A DNA stretch of 64,000 nt from DAIDKA01 sp963708865 (GCA_963708865.1 CAVPUC010000005.1:372001-436000); one strand, 5' to 3'; numbered from the stretch's first letter, positions 16,442-25,763 are shown. The notes: generated by a model not told the origin, from the sequence alone. Numbers and translations are program-made.

Positions 16442-18592
16442 ATGAAGTTTCCTGCTTTTCTGATCGCGGCGGCCCTGGGGCTCGCGGGCCCGTGCCCGCG
16501 AATCGCCCAGGGCACCGATGCCGCAGCGCCGGCAAATCCGGGCGACGCCCTGACGGAGGTCGTGGTTACGGCCTCCAGGGTGAACCTGCTCGGTACCGCC
16601 ACGACCGCGAGCCAAGGCTCGGTCACCGAGCAGGAGCTGGATCTGCGTCCGGCCTACCGGGTCGGGCAGTTGCTGGAGAGCGTGCCGGGGCTGGTGGTCA
16701 CGGTGCACTCCGGGGAGGGCAAGGCCAATCAGTACCTGGCGCGTGGCTTCAATCTGGATCACGGCACGGACATCGCCAATTTTGTCGACGACATGCCGGT
16801 GAATCGTCCGACCAACACCCACGGTCAGGGCTATTCCGACCTGAACTTCATCCTGCCGGAGCTGGCCAACGGACTCGACTACACCAAGGGGCCGTACTAC
16901 GCGCCGGTGGGCGATTTCGGATCGGTCGCCTCCACCCACCTGAAGCTCGCGGATGACATTCCCGATCAGGTGTCACTCGCGGCCGGGACGCTCGGGGTCT
17001 ACAACGCGTTCGTCGGCGGCACCGAGCACCTGGGCGAGGAGGATCGCCTGGTCGGCGGCGTTTACTACGGACATGTGTCCGGCCCGTTCACCCATCCTGA
17101 TGATTTTGAAAAGGTCGCCGCCGTGGTGCGTTACAGCCACGGCACCGAGCAGGATGGCTACGGTGCCACGGCGATGTACTTTCACGGCCAGGGAAACCTC
17201 ACCACTGATCAGCCCCTGCGGGCCGTGCAGGAAGGCCTGATCGACCGCTTCGGGACGCTCGATCCCAGTGACGGCAATCTCTCCGAGCGACACAGTCTGT
17301 CGCTGCACTATGCTGCGAGTGGGCAGGCGTGGCGATTCAGATCCAGCGCCTACTACATCGCCAGCCGGATGATTCTGTGGAATGACTTCACGCACTTCTT
17401 GAATGATCCGCTAAACGGTGACCAGGAGCAGCAGAACGAGACGCGCTCGAGCAGCGGCGGCCAGGCGAGCCTGGTGTTCGATCAGCGGTTCGGTGCGATC
17501 CAAAATGAGACCGAAGTGGGCCTGCAGCTGCGCGATGACAGCGCCTATGTGAATCGGCTCCACACCCTGTATCGCCGGCCGCTGAATTACTGTTCGGTGC
17601 TGCAGGCCGATGCGCCGGCGCTGCAGGTGGCGGCGCCCGGGGGCGTGTGCAATGCCGACCAGGTGCACCTGCTCGACTTAGGTCCCTATGTGGATACCAC
17701 AACGCACTGGTTGTCATGGCTGCGGACGGTGCTCGGCGTGCGCGAGGAGTATTACCGCGCCAGTGATCACAGCGTGACCAGTGGTTTTCAGGGCATTACC
17801 GATCAGACCCTGCTGCAGCCCAAGGGCAGTGTGATCGTGGGACCTTTCGCCAAGACTGAATTCTATTTCAGCGCCGGACGCGGCTTTCATTCGGATGATG
17901 TGCGCGGGGTATTCGGCACCGTACCGGTGGAAGGGGTGCCCGGTACGGCGGGGGCGACACCGCTCCTCGCGCCGACCCGGGGTGTGGAGTTCGGCGTGCG
18001 CAGCGATCTGATCCCGAAGTTGTCGACGCAGCTGGCCGTGTTCCAGCAGGACTTCGATTCGGAACTCGCGTACGACGCGGATGCGGGGCAGGATGCGGCG
18101 AGCGCACCCAGTCGGCGCCGCGGCGTGGAGTTCTCGGCTCAGTACCGGCCGCTGCCGTGGATCGAATTCAATACCGACCTCGCGCTGTCGCACGCGCGGT
18201 ACCGGGGCGATCTGAGCTCCTTTGACCTCGCCGGTCCCTGGATTGCCAATGCGCCCAAATTCATCGGCTCATTGGGGGTGCTGGTGAACAACCTCGGTCC
18301 GTGGTTCGGCGGCCTGCAGTGGCGCAAGCTCGGCCCCTATCCGATCAGCGACGGCAATGAGTTTCCCGAAGACGACGGCTACAGCGAGTTCAATCTGGAC
18401 GTGGGCTACAAGTTCAATGCCAGTGTGAAACTGCAGTTGAGCCTGTTCAACCTCTTCAACACGCATGCGAACTCATCGGCTTACGACTACACCTCGCGAT
18501 TGCGGGGCGAGCCCCTGGAAGGCATTGAGGGCATCCAGGTCCATCCGCTGGAACCGTTCTCCGGTTTGCTGAAGCTCACGTGCTACTTTTAG
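16442..18592 (+). CDS. TonB-dependent receptor
   Basis: 716 aa with a signal peptide. The TonB box region DALTEVVVTASR is near the mature N-terminus, and the plug domain contains LLESVPGLVVTVHSGEGKANQ. A 22-strand barrel ends in the terminal Phe (KLTCYF). The plug stretch YLARGFNLDHGTDI and the wording around DDMPVNRPTNTHGQGYSDLNF place it in the common receptor group without a recognisable siderophore specificity. The ligand is unknown. Its end overlaps the convergent protease gene by 17 bp. Confidence 0.9.
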   Translation: MKFPAFLIAAALGLAGPCPRIAQGTDAAAPANPGDALTEVVVTASRVNLLGTATTASQGSVTEQELDLRPAYRVGQLLESVPGLVVTVHSGEGKANQYLARGFNLDHGTDIANFVDDMPVNRPTNTHGQGYSDLNFILPELANGLDYTKGPYYAPVGDFGSVASTHLKLADDIPDQVSLAAGTLGVYNAFVGGTEHLGEEDRLVGGVYYGHVSGPFTHPDDFEKVAAVVRYSHGTEQDGYGATAMYFHGQGNLTTDQPLRAVQEGLIDRFGTLDPSDGNLSERHSLSLHYAASGQAWRFRSSAYYIASRMILWNDFTHFLNDPLNGDQEQQNETRSSSGGQASLVFDQRFGAIQNETEVGLQLRDDSAYVNRLHTLYRRPLNYCSVLQADAPALQVAAPGGVCNADQVHLLDLGPYVDTTTHWLSWLRTVLGVREEYYRASDHSVTSGFQGITDQTLLQPKGSVIVGPFAKTEFYFSAGRGFHSDDVRGVFGTVPVEGVPGTAGATPLLAPTRGVEFGVRSDLIPKLSTQLAVFQQDFDSELAYDADAGQDAASAPSRRRGVEFSAQYRPLPWIEFNTDLALSHARYRGDLSSFDLAGPWIANAPKFIGSLGVLVNNLGPWFGGLQWRKLGPYPISDGNEFPEDDGYSEFNLDVGYKFNASVKLQLSLFNLFNTHANSSAYDYTSRLRGEPLEGIEGIQVHPLEPFSGLLKLTCYF

Positions 18593-20795
18593 CGTCACGT
18601 GCGCGGCGCTGCGACCAGGCCAGCAGCGCTCCCAGCGCGAGCAGGGCCCACCCCTGCACCCCACCGCCACCGCCACCGCCACCGCCGCTTGGCGCCGTGC
18701 TGCCGCCACTGCCGGTGCTGGTACTTGAGGCAGGCGCAGGATCCGTCGCGGTAAGGGTCATCTGCGTGGTTGCGGCCCGGTTGGCACCATCCAGTACCGA
18801 GACGGTGAGAACCGCTGTGCCCGCCTGACCGGTCACCGGTGTGACGGAGAGCGTGCAACTGAGCGTCGTGCTGCCACAACCCGCCGAGACCGTCACACCC
18901 GCCGCGCCGGCACTGACAATCGAATTCGGCACCAGCGCGGTATTGTTGCCGCTGACGCTGAAATGCAGCGTCCCGGTGCCGCTGACGGTGAAGGGCTGCG
19001 CCGTGGTGCTGGCACTGCCGGTGCTGGTCTGATTGCTGAGTGCCGTGATCGTCGGGGTGGGAATCGTCGCCAATGCGCCCAGCGCATCCACACGCCCATA
19101 GCCGAACACGCCATTCGGCACCGCGCCGCCAAAGGCGGTGGCGCCGCTCTCCAGGGCGTTGGTGATCTGGGCGACCGTCAACGTCGGGAAGTCGGCGCGC
19201 AGCAGCGCCGCCACCGCCGCCGCATTGGGCACGGCGGCCGAGGTGCCATAGAAGTTGCCGTCAGGAAAAAGGTCCGCGGCGAAGTAGGTGCCCGAGGCAT
19301 CGACCACGATGCCGTCCGGCGCGACCAGCGCGGGCGCCTGCAGCTGTGCGGGCGACGGGAACTCGACCGTCAGGGGTCCGCTGCTGGAGAAGGACTCGAT
19401 GGTATCGCCGATGCCGTCAGAGCCGTCGACCGCGCCGATACTGAGCACACCAGGCACCATCGCCTGCGGTGACACCAGGCCGCCGGCAGTCGGGAGGGAG
19501 AACATCGTCAGGCCGTCCCCGCCCGCCCAAAGCTTGAGGAATTTGCCTTGAGCGCTCTGGTCCGGGGAGGCGACCACGACCGTAAAGTCCCCGGCCGGGA
19601 GCGTCACCGACTCAAGCACCTGGTCGGTGGTGGCGCCGGCGCTGGAAAAACAGCCCGTCGGCGTGGTGGCACCGGCGGCGAACCAGAACACATCGAAGTG
19701 GCTGGTGAGCTGAGTGGGCGCATCAGCCCACGCGAGCAGCAGCGGGAAGGTATTGCCATCCAAAACGTGCAGCGTCTGACTGGTACCGGTACCGAAGGTG
19801 GCGACGTAATTGTCGGCAATGCCCGCACCGGACGGGCAGGACAAGGGCGGCAACGTCGTCGTGCTGAGGCTGACCGGCGTGTAGTTGCCTTCCCAGTAGC
19901 TGCCGTCGTTGTTGCCGGCCGCACTGAGCATCAGCACCGTGGGGTGCTGGGCAAGAATTTGCGTGACGGCGCTGGTATTGTCATTGTCCTGGGACATCAG
20001 GCCATCGTTGGGAAAGCCTGTGTCATCCAGCACGATAGTGGCGCCGGCATTGATGAGCTGGGTCAGGCACGAGGTGAAATCCACAAAGGTCGAGGGTCCG
20101 CAATACACGAGGTTCGCGCCGGGCGCGACCGCGTAGACCTCTTCCAGCAATGCCGTGCCTTCGTCCGCCAGGATGGCGCCGCTGTTGCCGGCCGGATAGA
20201 CCACCTGCACGGCGGGCAGTTCGCCACGTCCCTGAATGGTGGAGAGGCTGTACACACCGCTCGATTGCACGCCAACGGTGACACCGACACCCCTGGTACC
20301 GGTCTGCGCCACGAACTGGTCGGCGCGCATGATCACGATGCCGTTGTGGTCGATGGCCACCGTGCCGGCACCTTGCTTCTGCTCGGCGGCGCTCGTGGGC
20401 AGGCGCTGCACCGGGTGCAGCGTCCGAGGCGGCGGGGGCCGGGCGTAGGACGGTGCGGTGAGGCGGGTGACGCCCGCGACGGCATCAAGCTGCGGCAATG
20501 CCGCGGGCAGTGCCCAGCCTTCGACGACGCACAGCGTGCCGGCCTGCACCGTCGCCGTCACGGCAAGACCCGCATCGGCCAGCGCGGCGGTGGGCGCGCC
20601 GAGGCTACAGTCAAAATGGACGTCGATCTGCACGCGCCCGGCGGCATCGCGATGCGCCGCCGCCACGGCCGCCGCCAGTTGTGCCGGGGTGGTGCTGGCC
20701 GCCACGGGCTGCGCAAAGGAGATTGCCATCGCCACGGCAATCGCACAGCCGGTTACGGCCATTCGCGGCACAGCGCGCCTAATGAAACGCATCAT
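18576..20795 (-). CDS. Secreted atypical subtilase-like protease with GlyGly-CTERM tail
   Basis: 739 aa from the first of two adjacent ATGs, giving a good signal peptide (MMRFIRRAVPRM...PVAAST). The S8/S53 catalytic-Ser motif GTSAAVPNAAA is clear (Ser519). The canonical Asp (DTG/DSG) position reads VGVQSSGVY, and no HGT motif is seen; a DEGTALLEEVYAVAPGA stretch stands in the region where the second acidic/His motif is expected. So the triad is non-classical or incomplete. After an Ig-like/cadherin-type segment (~600-690) comes a run of nine Gly, a hydrophobic helix (WALLALGALLAW) and RRAR. This is the GlyGly-CTERM sorting signal processed by rhombosortase. Probably surface-attached or released. 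Confidence 0.8.
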   Translation of the reverse strand: MMRFIRRAVPRMAVTGCAIAVAMAISFAQPVAASTTPAQLAAAVAAAHRDAAGRVQIDVHFDCSLGAPTAALADAGLAVTATVQAGTLCVVEGWALPAALPQLDAVAGVTRLTAPSYARPPPPRTLHPVQRLPTSAAEQKQGAGTVAIDHNGIVIMRADQFVAQTGTRGVGVTVGVQSSGVYSLSTIQGRGELPAVQVVYPAGNSGAILADEGTALLEEVYAVAPGANLVYCGPSTFVDFTSCLTQLINAGATIVLDDTGFPNDGLMSQDNDNTSAVTQILAQHPTVLMLSAAGNNDGSYWEGNYTPVSLSTTTLPPLSCPSGAGIADNYVATFGTGTSQTLHVLDGNTFPLLLAWADAPTQLTSHFDVFWFAAGATTPTGCFSSAGATTDQVLESVTLPAGDFTVVVASPDQSAQGKFLKLWAGGDGLTMFSLPTAGGLVSPQAMVPGVLSIGAVDGSDGIGDTIESFSSSGPLTVEFPSPAQLQAPALVAPDGIVVDASGTYFAADLFPDGNFYGTSAAVPNAAAVAALLRADFPTLTVAQITNALESGATAFGGAVPNGVFGYGRVDALGALATIPTPTITALSNQTSTGSASTTAQPFTVSGTGTLHFSVSGNNTALVPNSIVSAGAAGVTVSAGCGSTTLSCTLSVTPVTGQAGTAVLTVSVLDGANRAATTQMTLTATDPAPASSTSTGSGGSTAPSGGGGGGGGGVQGWALLALGALLAWSQRRARDAKSST

Positions 20796-20868
20796 GGTGC
20801 GCGAATTGTGCCTTGAATCCGCACAAACCGACAGGCTCGGGCGTGTGGAGCGGCGGGTGGGCGCATGA

Positions 20869-21489
20869 CTACGGTTTCGGGCGCCACATCTGGAATTTTG
20901 CCGTCGGCTCCAAGCGGAAGTAATCGGCCGCGCCACCGCCGCGCATGATGGGCGCGGCTGCGGCAGTGTCGTACAGACCGTCGCGGATCAGATCGCGATG
21001 GATATGCACGGCGACCACTTCGCCGAGCACCAGCCAGGAGTCGGTGTCGATGCCCTTGGCGTCGGTGAGGCGCAGCAGCTGTGACATCCGGCATTCGAAC
21101 GACACCGGACTTTCCGCCACGCGCGGCGCGCGGATCACTCGCGAGGGTGCCGGCGTGAGTCCCGAGAGTTCAAATTCATCGCGGGCCGCAGGCACTGCGG
21201 CGGAGGTTGCATTCATGGCGTGCGCCAGGGGGGCGGTGACGAGATTCCAGGCAAATTCGCCCGTCGCCTTGATGTTTTCCACCGAATCCTTCCAGCCGAT
21301 GCTGGCAAATCCGATGATGGGCGGCTTGTAGTTGAAGAGGTTGAAGAAGCTGTAGGGCGCGAGGTTGTGGACGCCGGTGCTGCTGCGGGAGGAGATCCAG
21401 CCGATGGGGCGCGGCGCGACGATGGAATTGAGGGGGTCATGGGCCAGGCCATGGCCATCGCGGGGCTCGTAGACATGGAAGTCGGTCAC
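20869..21489 (-). CDS. Flavin reductase family protein (FMN-binding split barrel)
   Basis: 206 aa. The N-terminal region NSIVAPRPIGWISS and the stretch NLAPYSFFN are characteristic of DIM6/NTAB-type flavin reductase-like proteins. They bind FMN and either supply reduced flavin to a partner monooxygenase or act on their own. No monooxygenase partner is adjacent. The gene follows the membrane-protein gene at 21491 with a 1-bp gap on the same strand and may be co-transcribed. Confidence 0.88.
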   Translation of the reverse strand: MTDFHVYEPRDGHGLAHDPLNSIVAPRPIGWISSRSSTGVHNLAPYSFFNLFNYKPPIIGFASIGWKDSVENIKATGEFAWNLVTAPLAHAMNATSAAVPAARDEFELSGLTPAPSRVIRAPRVAESPVSFECRMSQLLRLTDAKGIDTDSWLVLGEVVAVHIHRDLIRDGLYDTAAAAPIMRGGGAADYFRLEPTAKFQMWRPKP

Positions 21490-21490
21490 C

Positions 21491-22219
21491 TCAGTAGGTT
21501 ACCAGCAGCGCGGCGTACCAGGTATAGAGGTTGGACGCCGCGGCATTTTGCAGGCCCGGACCCATGGCGCCCATCAGGTGGAAGTGCTCGGAAAGATCAT
21601 AGGTGAGTCCCGCGCCGACACCGGTCGAGGCCTTGCCGCCGCGCGCCGCGGCGCCTTGATAGTAAACCTCCGCACCCAGCTGCAGATGCGCCGTCATCTT
21701 GCGCGCCACGACCCAGCCGACCGTGCAGAAGTTGATCGCATCCCCGCCGTGATTGAGGACACAGCCGCCCCCGCCGAAGGTCGACCACCGCTGCCAGTCC
21801 TTCTCGGCATACAACGGCAGCAGAACGGAGCTGTGGCGGTCGCCCACCGCCGTGGAGGCTGAGGTCAGGAATACCCGCGGAAACACCGCAAGGTCCCAGC
21901 CGGTATCCTCGGCGTGCACGAAGCGGTACTTCGCCGCGAGTTGGATATTGCCGACGCCATGCGCCCAGTCCGCCTCCGCCGGATCGTCAAATTCCACCGG
22001 AATCACCGCCGTCAGCTGCAGGTTCGGCACCCCGCCGTAATTGAAGTCGATGCCGGTCGCGCTCGTGGTCCCCGCCCTGACGGCGGTGCCGCCGTCGAAG
22101 AAGTACACCTCGTAGTGCTGGTAGTCGGTCGGTTGCGGATCATCCGTCACGAAGGGCGGCCCGGCCTGCGCCGCCTGGTGCAGGACGATCAGCAGGGCCG
22201 CCGGCAATACTGCCCGCAC
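21491..22219 (-). CDS. Outer-membrane transporter-like protein (phenol-degradation MetA-like)
   Basis: 242 aa with a signal peptide (cleaved near AQAGPP). It starts GPPFVTDDPQPTDYQHYE, the usual opening of this barrel family. The pattern of alternating short amphipathic strands (FNYGGVPNLQLTAVIPVEF, WAHGVGNIQLAAKYRF) fits a small outer-membrane barrel of the putative MetA-pathway transporter family. A specific substrate is not known. Nearby genes (flavin reductase, COG4705-type membrane protein) do not fix its role. Confidence 0.75.
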   Translation of the reverse strand: MRAVLPAALLIVLHQAAQAGPPFVTDDPQPTDYQHYEVYFFDGGTAVRAGTTSATGIDFNYGGVPNLQLTAVIPVEFDDPAEADWAHGVGNIQLAAKYRFVHAEDTGWDLAVFPRVFLTSASTAVGDRHSSVLLPLYAEKDWQRWSTFGGGGCVLNHGGDAINFCTVGWVVARKMTAHLQLGAEVYYQGAAARGGKASTGVGAGLTYDLSEHFHLMGAMGPGLQNAAASNLYTWYAALLVTY

Positions 22220-22237
22220 TAGGCGAATGGTGGACTC

Positions 22238-23035
22238 CTAGGACGCGGCGGCGGCCGCGGGATGGCGTCCGGCACGTTGCGGAATGAGCAGGATGCAGAT
22301 CAGGATGATCACGGCCAGCGCGCCCGAGGCGAGCGGGCGGCTGAGCGCCAGCCCGCCCTCATCCAACGGTTTGTCCAGGAAGTCGCCGAGCGTGGCGCCC
22401 AGCGGACGGGTCAGAATGAATGCGGCCCAGAACAGCATGACGTGCGAGAGCCGGGTGCGGAAGTAACAGAAGGCGACGATTGCGAGGGCCGCGGAAAACA
22501 GCGCCGCTGCGCCAAGATAGCCCAGCCCGGTATCGTCCGCCATCCAATCTCCCAAAGCCGTTCCCAAGGTCTGCGAAAAGGTGATGGTCGCCCAATAGAA
22601 GGCTTCGACTTTGGGCGTATTGACCGTATTCACGGACACCGTTCCCTGTGATCGATACCACAGGGCGAGGACACCCAGTACGCAGGCGAGCAGCACGAGG
22701 GAGCCGCCCGCGTAGCCGATTCCCAAGGAGCGGTCGGCGAAGTCCGCGAGGGTCGTGCCAGCGGTGGTGGAGGCGATGATGGTGGCCCAATACAGAAACG
22801 GATGAAAGCGGCGTGCGCGGATCTGCAACGTCACCAGTACGGCCAGTGCCGACAGAAAAATGAGCGTGCCCGTGAGGTAGCCGAGGTTCATGGTCATGGT
22901 GACGGTGTCGCCGCCGGTTTCGCCCAGGGTCGTCGCCAGAATCTTGATGATCCAGAACCCAAAGGTGACCAGGGGCACTTTGGATGCGGCAGAGGCGGAG
23001 TCGTTCACGCGTATTCCTCGGTTCAGATGCGTCAA
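22238..23035 (-). CDS. COG4705-type polytopic membrane protein with repeated GTxLGD motifs
   Basis: 265 aa, about eight membrane segments. The motif (T)xxGTTLADF / LGTALGDWM / LGATLGDFL recurs three times, plus a related TTLGETGGD near the N-terminus. This points to an internally duplicated bundle with conserved acidic residues in the membrane. Family members are uncharacterised, and a cation transport role is a guess. ATG 23035 is used, but the GTG giving VNDSASAASK is also possible. It precedes the flavin reductase group on the same strand. Confidence 0.78.
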   Translation of the reverse strand: MTHLNRGIRVNDSASAASKVPLVTFGFWIIKILATTLGETGGDTVTMTMNLGYLTGTLIFLSALAVLVTLQIRARRFHPFLYWATIIASTTAGTTLADFADRSLGIGYAGGSLVLLACVLGVLALWYRSQGTVSVNTVNTPKVEAFYWATITFSQTLGTALGDWMADDTGLGYLGAAALFSAALAIVAFCYFRTRLSHVMLFWAAFILTRPLGATLGDFLDKPLDEGGLALSRPLASGALAVIILICILLIPQRAGRHPAAAAAS

Positions 23036-23056
23036 CCACAGGGTGCTGATGGCATC

Positions 23057-24349
23057 TTAGGCGACAATTAGCGGCAGTGTGATGGACGCCAGCAGACCGC
23101 TGCGGTCATGGCGGTTGCGCAGGCGGACATCGCCACCCAGTTCCTTCACCAGATTCGCGACCGTCGCCAGACCCAGTCCGCTGCCGCCGCCCGGATCACC
23201 GGCCACGCGATAAAATGGCTCGAACACCCGAGTCAGTTCCGCCGTGGGCAGTCCCGGGCCCTGGTCCTGGACTTCGATCTGTACGGCGTCAGCGGCCCGC
23301 CGCGCCCACAGTTCGATCTCCCCGCCGGGCGGGGTGTAGCGCAGCGCGTTGTCCACCAGGTTGCCCAGAATCAGGAGCAGGCGCCGGGAATCCGCCCGCA
23401 CGCTGGCATGGCTGCCGGGGCGCAGGCGCAGCACAATGGCGGCGGCCGCCGCGGCCGGCTGGTACAGATCGATCACCTCGCCCAATACGGCCCCGACATC
23501 CACGGCAACGAGTTGCGGATCCGCATCGGGTTGACTGCGTGCCACCGACAGCAACTGATCGGACAGATGCGCGGCACGGCGCACGCCGGCCCGCAGGGCT
23601 GTGAAGCGCGCCGCGTATTCGTCGGCACTGGTCGCGCCCTCGAGCACATCGGCCTGCAGCTGCAGCGCCGCGAGCGGCGTGCGCAGTGCGTGCGCGGCAT
23701 CCGCCACGAACTGGCGTTCACGCTGGGCGGCGGCATTCTGCCGTGCCAGCAGGCGATTGATTTCATCGACCAGCGGCGCCACCTCTGCGGGCAGGCCCGC
23801 AGCCTCAAGGCCGTGGTGCTCGAAGGGGCCGCGCCGGGCAACCTGCGCGGCCAGCTGTCGCACGGGATTCAACTGCGCGCGGATCACGAGCGCCAGGACG
23901 ATAGCGAGCACCGGTACCAGCACCAGCAGCGGCAGGAATGCCGCGAGTGCCGCGGCCTCCGCCTGGTCATCCCGAATGTCGACCGGTTGTGCCACGGCAA
24001 TGTAGCGGCCGCCGATCGAGGTCGAATAGATGCGGTAGGGCTCGGCCTGCAGTACCACTTCGGAAAAACCAGTCGGCAACAGCGGCACGCCGAGGCCGCT
24101 CGCCGTCGAGAACTTCAGTTTCCGATCGGCACCCCACACCGAGACCACGATGTCTTCATCACCACGACTTTGCAGTTCAGAGCCGTCCACCGTTTGCGCC
24201 GCAAGACGCGCGATCTGCTGCAGCTGATCATCCAGCAAGGAGCGGGTCTCAGCGCTCACCTGGCGATACGCGATGGCGGCGCACGTGAGGCCGACCACGA
24301 CGATGGCGATACTGCTCGACAACAGCAGCCGGCCGCGCAGCGAGGTCAT
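23057..24349 (-). CDS. Sensor histidine kinase (QseC/PmrB-like)
   Basis: 430 aa. An N-terminal TM segment, periplasmic sensor (~30-130) and second TM lead into HAMP. The phospho-acceptor His lies in DAAHALRTPLAALQLQ. Catalytic boxes: NLVDNALRYTPPGG (N), DQGPGLP (G1) and GGSGLGLA (G2). It overlaps the response regulator by 4 bp, so the two form one operon and a cognate pair. The signal cannot be deduced. Confidence 0.92.
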   Translation of the reverse strand: MTSLRGRLLLSSSIAIVVVGLTCAAIAYRQVSAETRSLLDDQLQQIARLAAQTVDGSELQSRGDEDIVVSVWGADRKLKFSTASGLGVPLLPTGFSEVVLQAEPYRIYSTSIGGRYIAVAQPVDIRDDQAEAAALAAFLPLLVLVPVLAIVLALVIRAQLNPVRQLAAQVARRGPFEHHGLEAAGLPAEVAPLVDEINRLLARQNAAAQRERQFVADAAHALRTPLAALQLQADVLEGATSADEYAARFTALRAGVRRAAHLSDQLLSVARSQPDADPQLVAVDVGAVLGEVIDLYQPAAAAAAIVLRLRPGSHASVRADSRRLLLILGNLVDNALRYTPPGGEIELWARRAADAVQIEVQDQGPGLPTAELTRVFEPFYRVAGDPGGGSGLGLATVANLVKELGGDVRLRNRHDRSGLLASITLPLIVA

Positions 24350-25014
24350 GAACCGGTCACGATGCGCCAGCCCACTCCCCGCACGTTCTCGATCTGGTCT
24401 GCGCCGATTTTCTGCCGCAGCCCGTGCAGCAGGAATTCCACCGCATTGCTGTCCACCGCCTCAGACCAGCTGTAGATGCGCGATTCGAGCTGGGTGCGGG
24501 AGAGCAGCACGCCGGGGCGTTGCATCAGCGCCTCGAGCAGCGCGAATTCCCGGGCCGTCAGCTGGATGCGCCGATCGGCACGCACGACACAGCGCGCCGC
24601 CGGATCCAGCGTGAGCACGGCGGTCTTTAGCTGCGGTTCGATCCGTCCGGCGTGGCGGCGCGCCAGCGCCCGGATCCGCGCCTTCAGTTCTGTCAGTTCA
24701 AAGGGTTTGACCAGGAAGTCATCCGCGCCCAGGTCCAGCCCCTCGATCCGGTCGGCCAAGCTGTCACGCGCGGTGATGATGAGCACGAGGATATTGTCGC
24801 CCGCGGCGCGCAACTGGCGCAGCACCTCGGTGCCGTCGCGCTGCGGCAATCCCAGATCGAGCAGCACCAGATGGAATTCATGATGACGGTCGATCAGCGC
24901 CGCTTCGGCCTGGCCCCCGTCGCGTACCCAGTCCACCGCATACCCCTCGTCGGTCAGTCCGCGTACCAGACTGGCACCGATCATGGCATCGTCCTCGACG
25001 ATGAGGATGCGCAT
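24346..25014 (-). CDS. OmpR/PhoB-family response regulator (QseB/PmrA-like)
   Basis: 222 aa. Receiver domain with acidic pocket IVEDDAMI, phospho-Asp in LVLLDLGLPQRDG, and Lys in LVKPF. Winged-helix DNA-binding domain at the C-terminus (QLTAREFALLEALMQRPG...VEFLLHGLRQKIG). Paired with the downstream kinase. A direct repeat of CTAAG half sites (25063-25078) on its upstream side is a likely self-binding box. Confidence 0.93.
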   Translation of the reverse strand: MRILIVEDDAMIGASLVRGLTDEGYAVDWVRDGGQAEAALIDRHHEFHLVLLDLGLPQRDGTEVLRQLRAAGDNILVLIITARDSLADRIEGLDLGADDFLVKPFELTELKARIRALARRHAGRIEPQLKTAVLTLDPAARCVVRADRRIQLTAREFALLEALMQRPGVLLSRTQLESRIYSWSEAVDSNAVEFLLHGLRQKIGADQIENVRGVGWRIVTGS

Positions 25015-25062
25015 CGCTGTGATAGGTCCCCCTCTGACCGCGCTTCAGTGTCAGGACCATAA

Positions 25063-25078
25063 CTTAGCGGACACTTAG
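25063..25078. promoter_or_regulatory. Direct repeat CTTAG-N6-CTTAG, probable response-regulator box
   Basis: CTTAG at 25063-25067 and again at 25074-25078, 11 bp apart, one DNA turn. This is the layout OmpR-family dimers bind and resembles the PmrA/QseB half-site. It lies ~50 bp before the start of the response-regulator gene on the minus strand. Confidence 0.5.
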
Positions 25079-25106
25079 GAGCGGCGCCGGCACTTTCGCT
25101 CGGCAG

Positions 25107-25136
25107 GACCGCTGGCGGAGGGGGCCGCCAGCGGTC
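25107..25136 (-). terminator. Strong hairpin after the SYLF gene
   Basis: A perfect 12-bp stem (GACCGCTGGCGG / CCGCCAGCGGTC) with a 6-base loop, 11 bp after the SYLF-gene stop. It has no clear U-run, so termination efficiency is uncertain. It also separates the SYLF unit from the two-component operon promoter. Confidence 0.5.
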
Positions 25137-25146
25137 GAGAGGACCC

Positions 25147-25719
25147 TCAGGTCTCGCGGGGCTTGAAGGAGAAGCGCTGACCCGCCACGGTGGCCTCGTA
25201 CATCGCGCCCCCTTTGACGATGGTGAAGACCGCCATACCCTTGTAGTACTGGCCGGCCGTCAGGGCGTCCTTCTTGCCGCCACTGGCGCCGCCGGTTGCG
25301 CCCTCGGTGCCGACCGAGCCACCGGCTGCTGCGGTGATGGCGACGGCGCCAACGCCCGCATCGAAGGCGAACTGGCCGCTGGTGAATTCATCCAGCGCGC
25401 GTTTGTCCTTGAAGAAAACGATCTGGCTGTAGGCCTGGCCGCCGGCCTGGGCACCGACACTGACCTGCGTCATCGACGCATCGCCAATGTACCGGCCCTG
25501 CTCGTACACGTGCCCCGTGCCGTGCGCCGCGCCGACTACCAGGCCGCCTTTGGCAATGGTCGGAAAAACGGCATAGCCATAGGCGTCGTTGAAATAGGCA
25601 GCGCTTTGCCCGGCGTGCTTGAACAACTCCACCGTGTCGGAGTATTCGTTGGCCATCAGCGCGCCGACGGGCAGCAGCATCGCTGTTGCCACCCACAGCA
25701 GCTTGTGCAGTCCTTTCAT
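25147..25719 (-). CDS. SYLF (YSC84-like) lipid-binding domain protein
   Basis: 190 aa with a signal peptide (cleaved near GALMANEYS). The SYLF domain fills the mature protein: KHAGQSAAYFNDAYGYAVFPTIAKGG, then VVGAAHGTGHVYEQG and GGQAYSQIVFFKDKRALDEF. Bacterial members bind lipids and are often envelope- or stress-linked. It stands alone, with the hairpin after it and the divergent tannase gene 44 bp upstream. Confidence 0.88.
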   Translation of the reverse strand: MKGLHKLLWVATAMLLPVGALMANEYSDTVELFKHAGQSAAYFNDAYGYAVFPTIAKGGLVVGAAHGTGHVYEQGRYIGDASMTQVSVGAQAGGQAYSQIVFFKDKRALDEFTSGQFAFDAGVGAVAITAAAGGSVGTEGATGGASGGKKDALTAGQYYKGMAVFTIVKGGAMYEATVAGQRFSFKPRET

Positions 25720-25763
25720 ATTCAGTCTCCTGCGGTTATAACCGTCAAATTCGAGGGAACAGC

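Noticed and set aside
23108..24475. 455-codon plus-strand open frame
   Set aside because: Antisense to the histidine kinase with all HK boxes; a GC-driven shadow.
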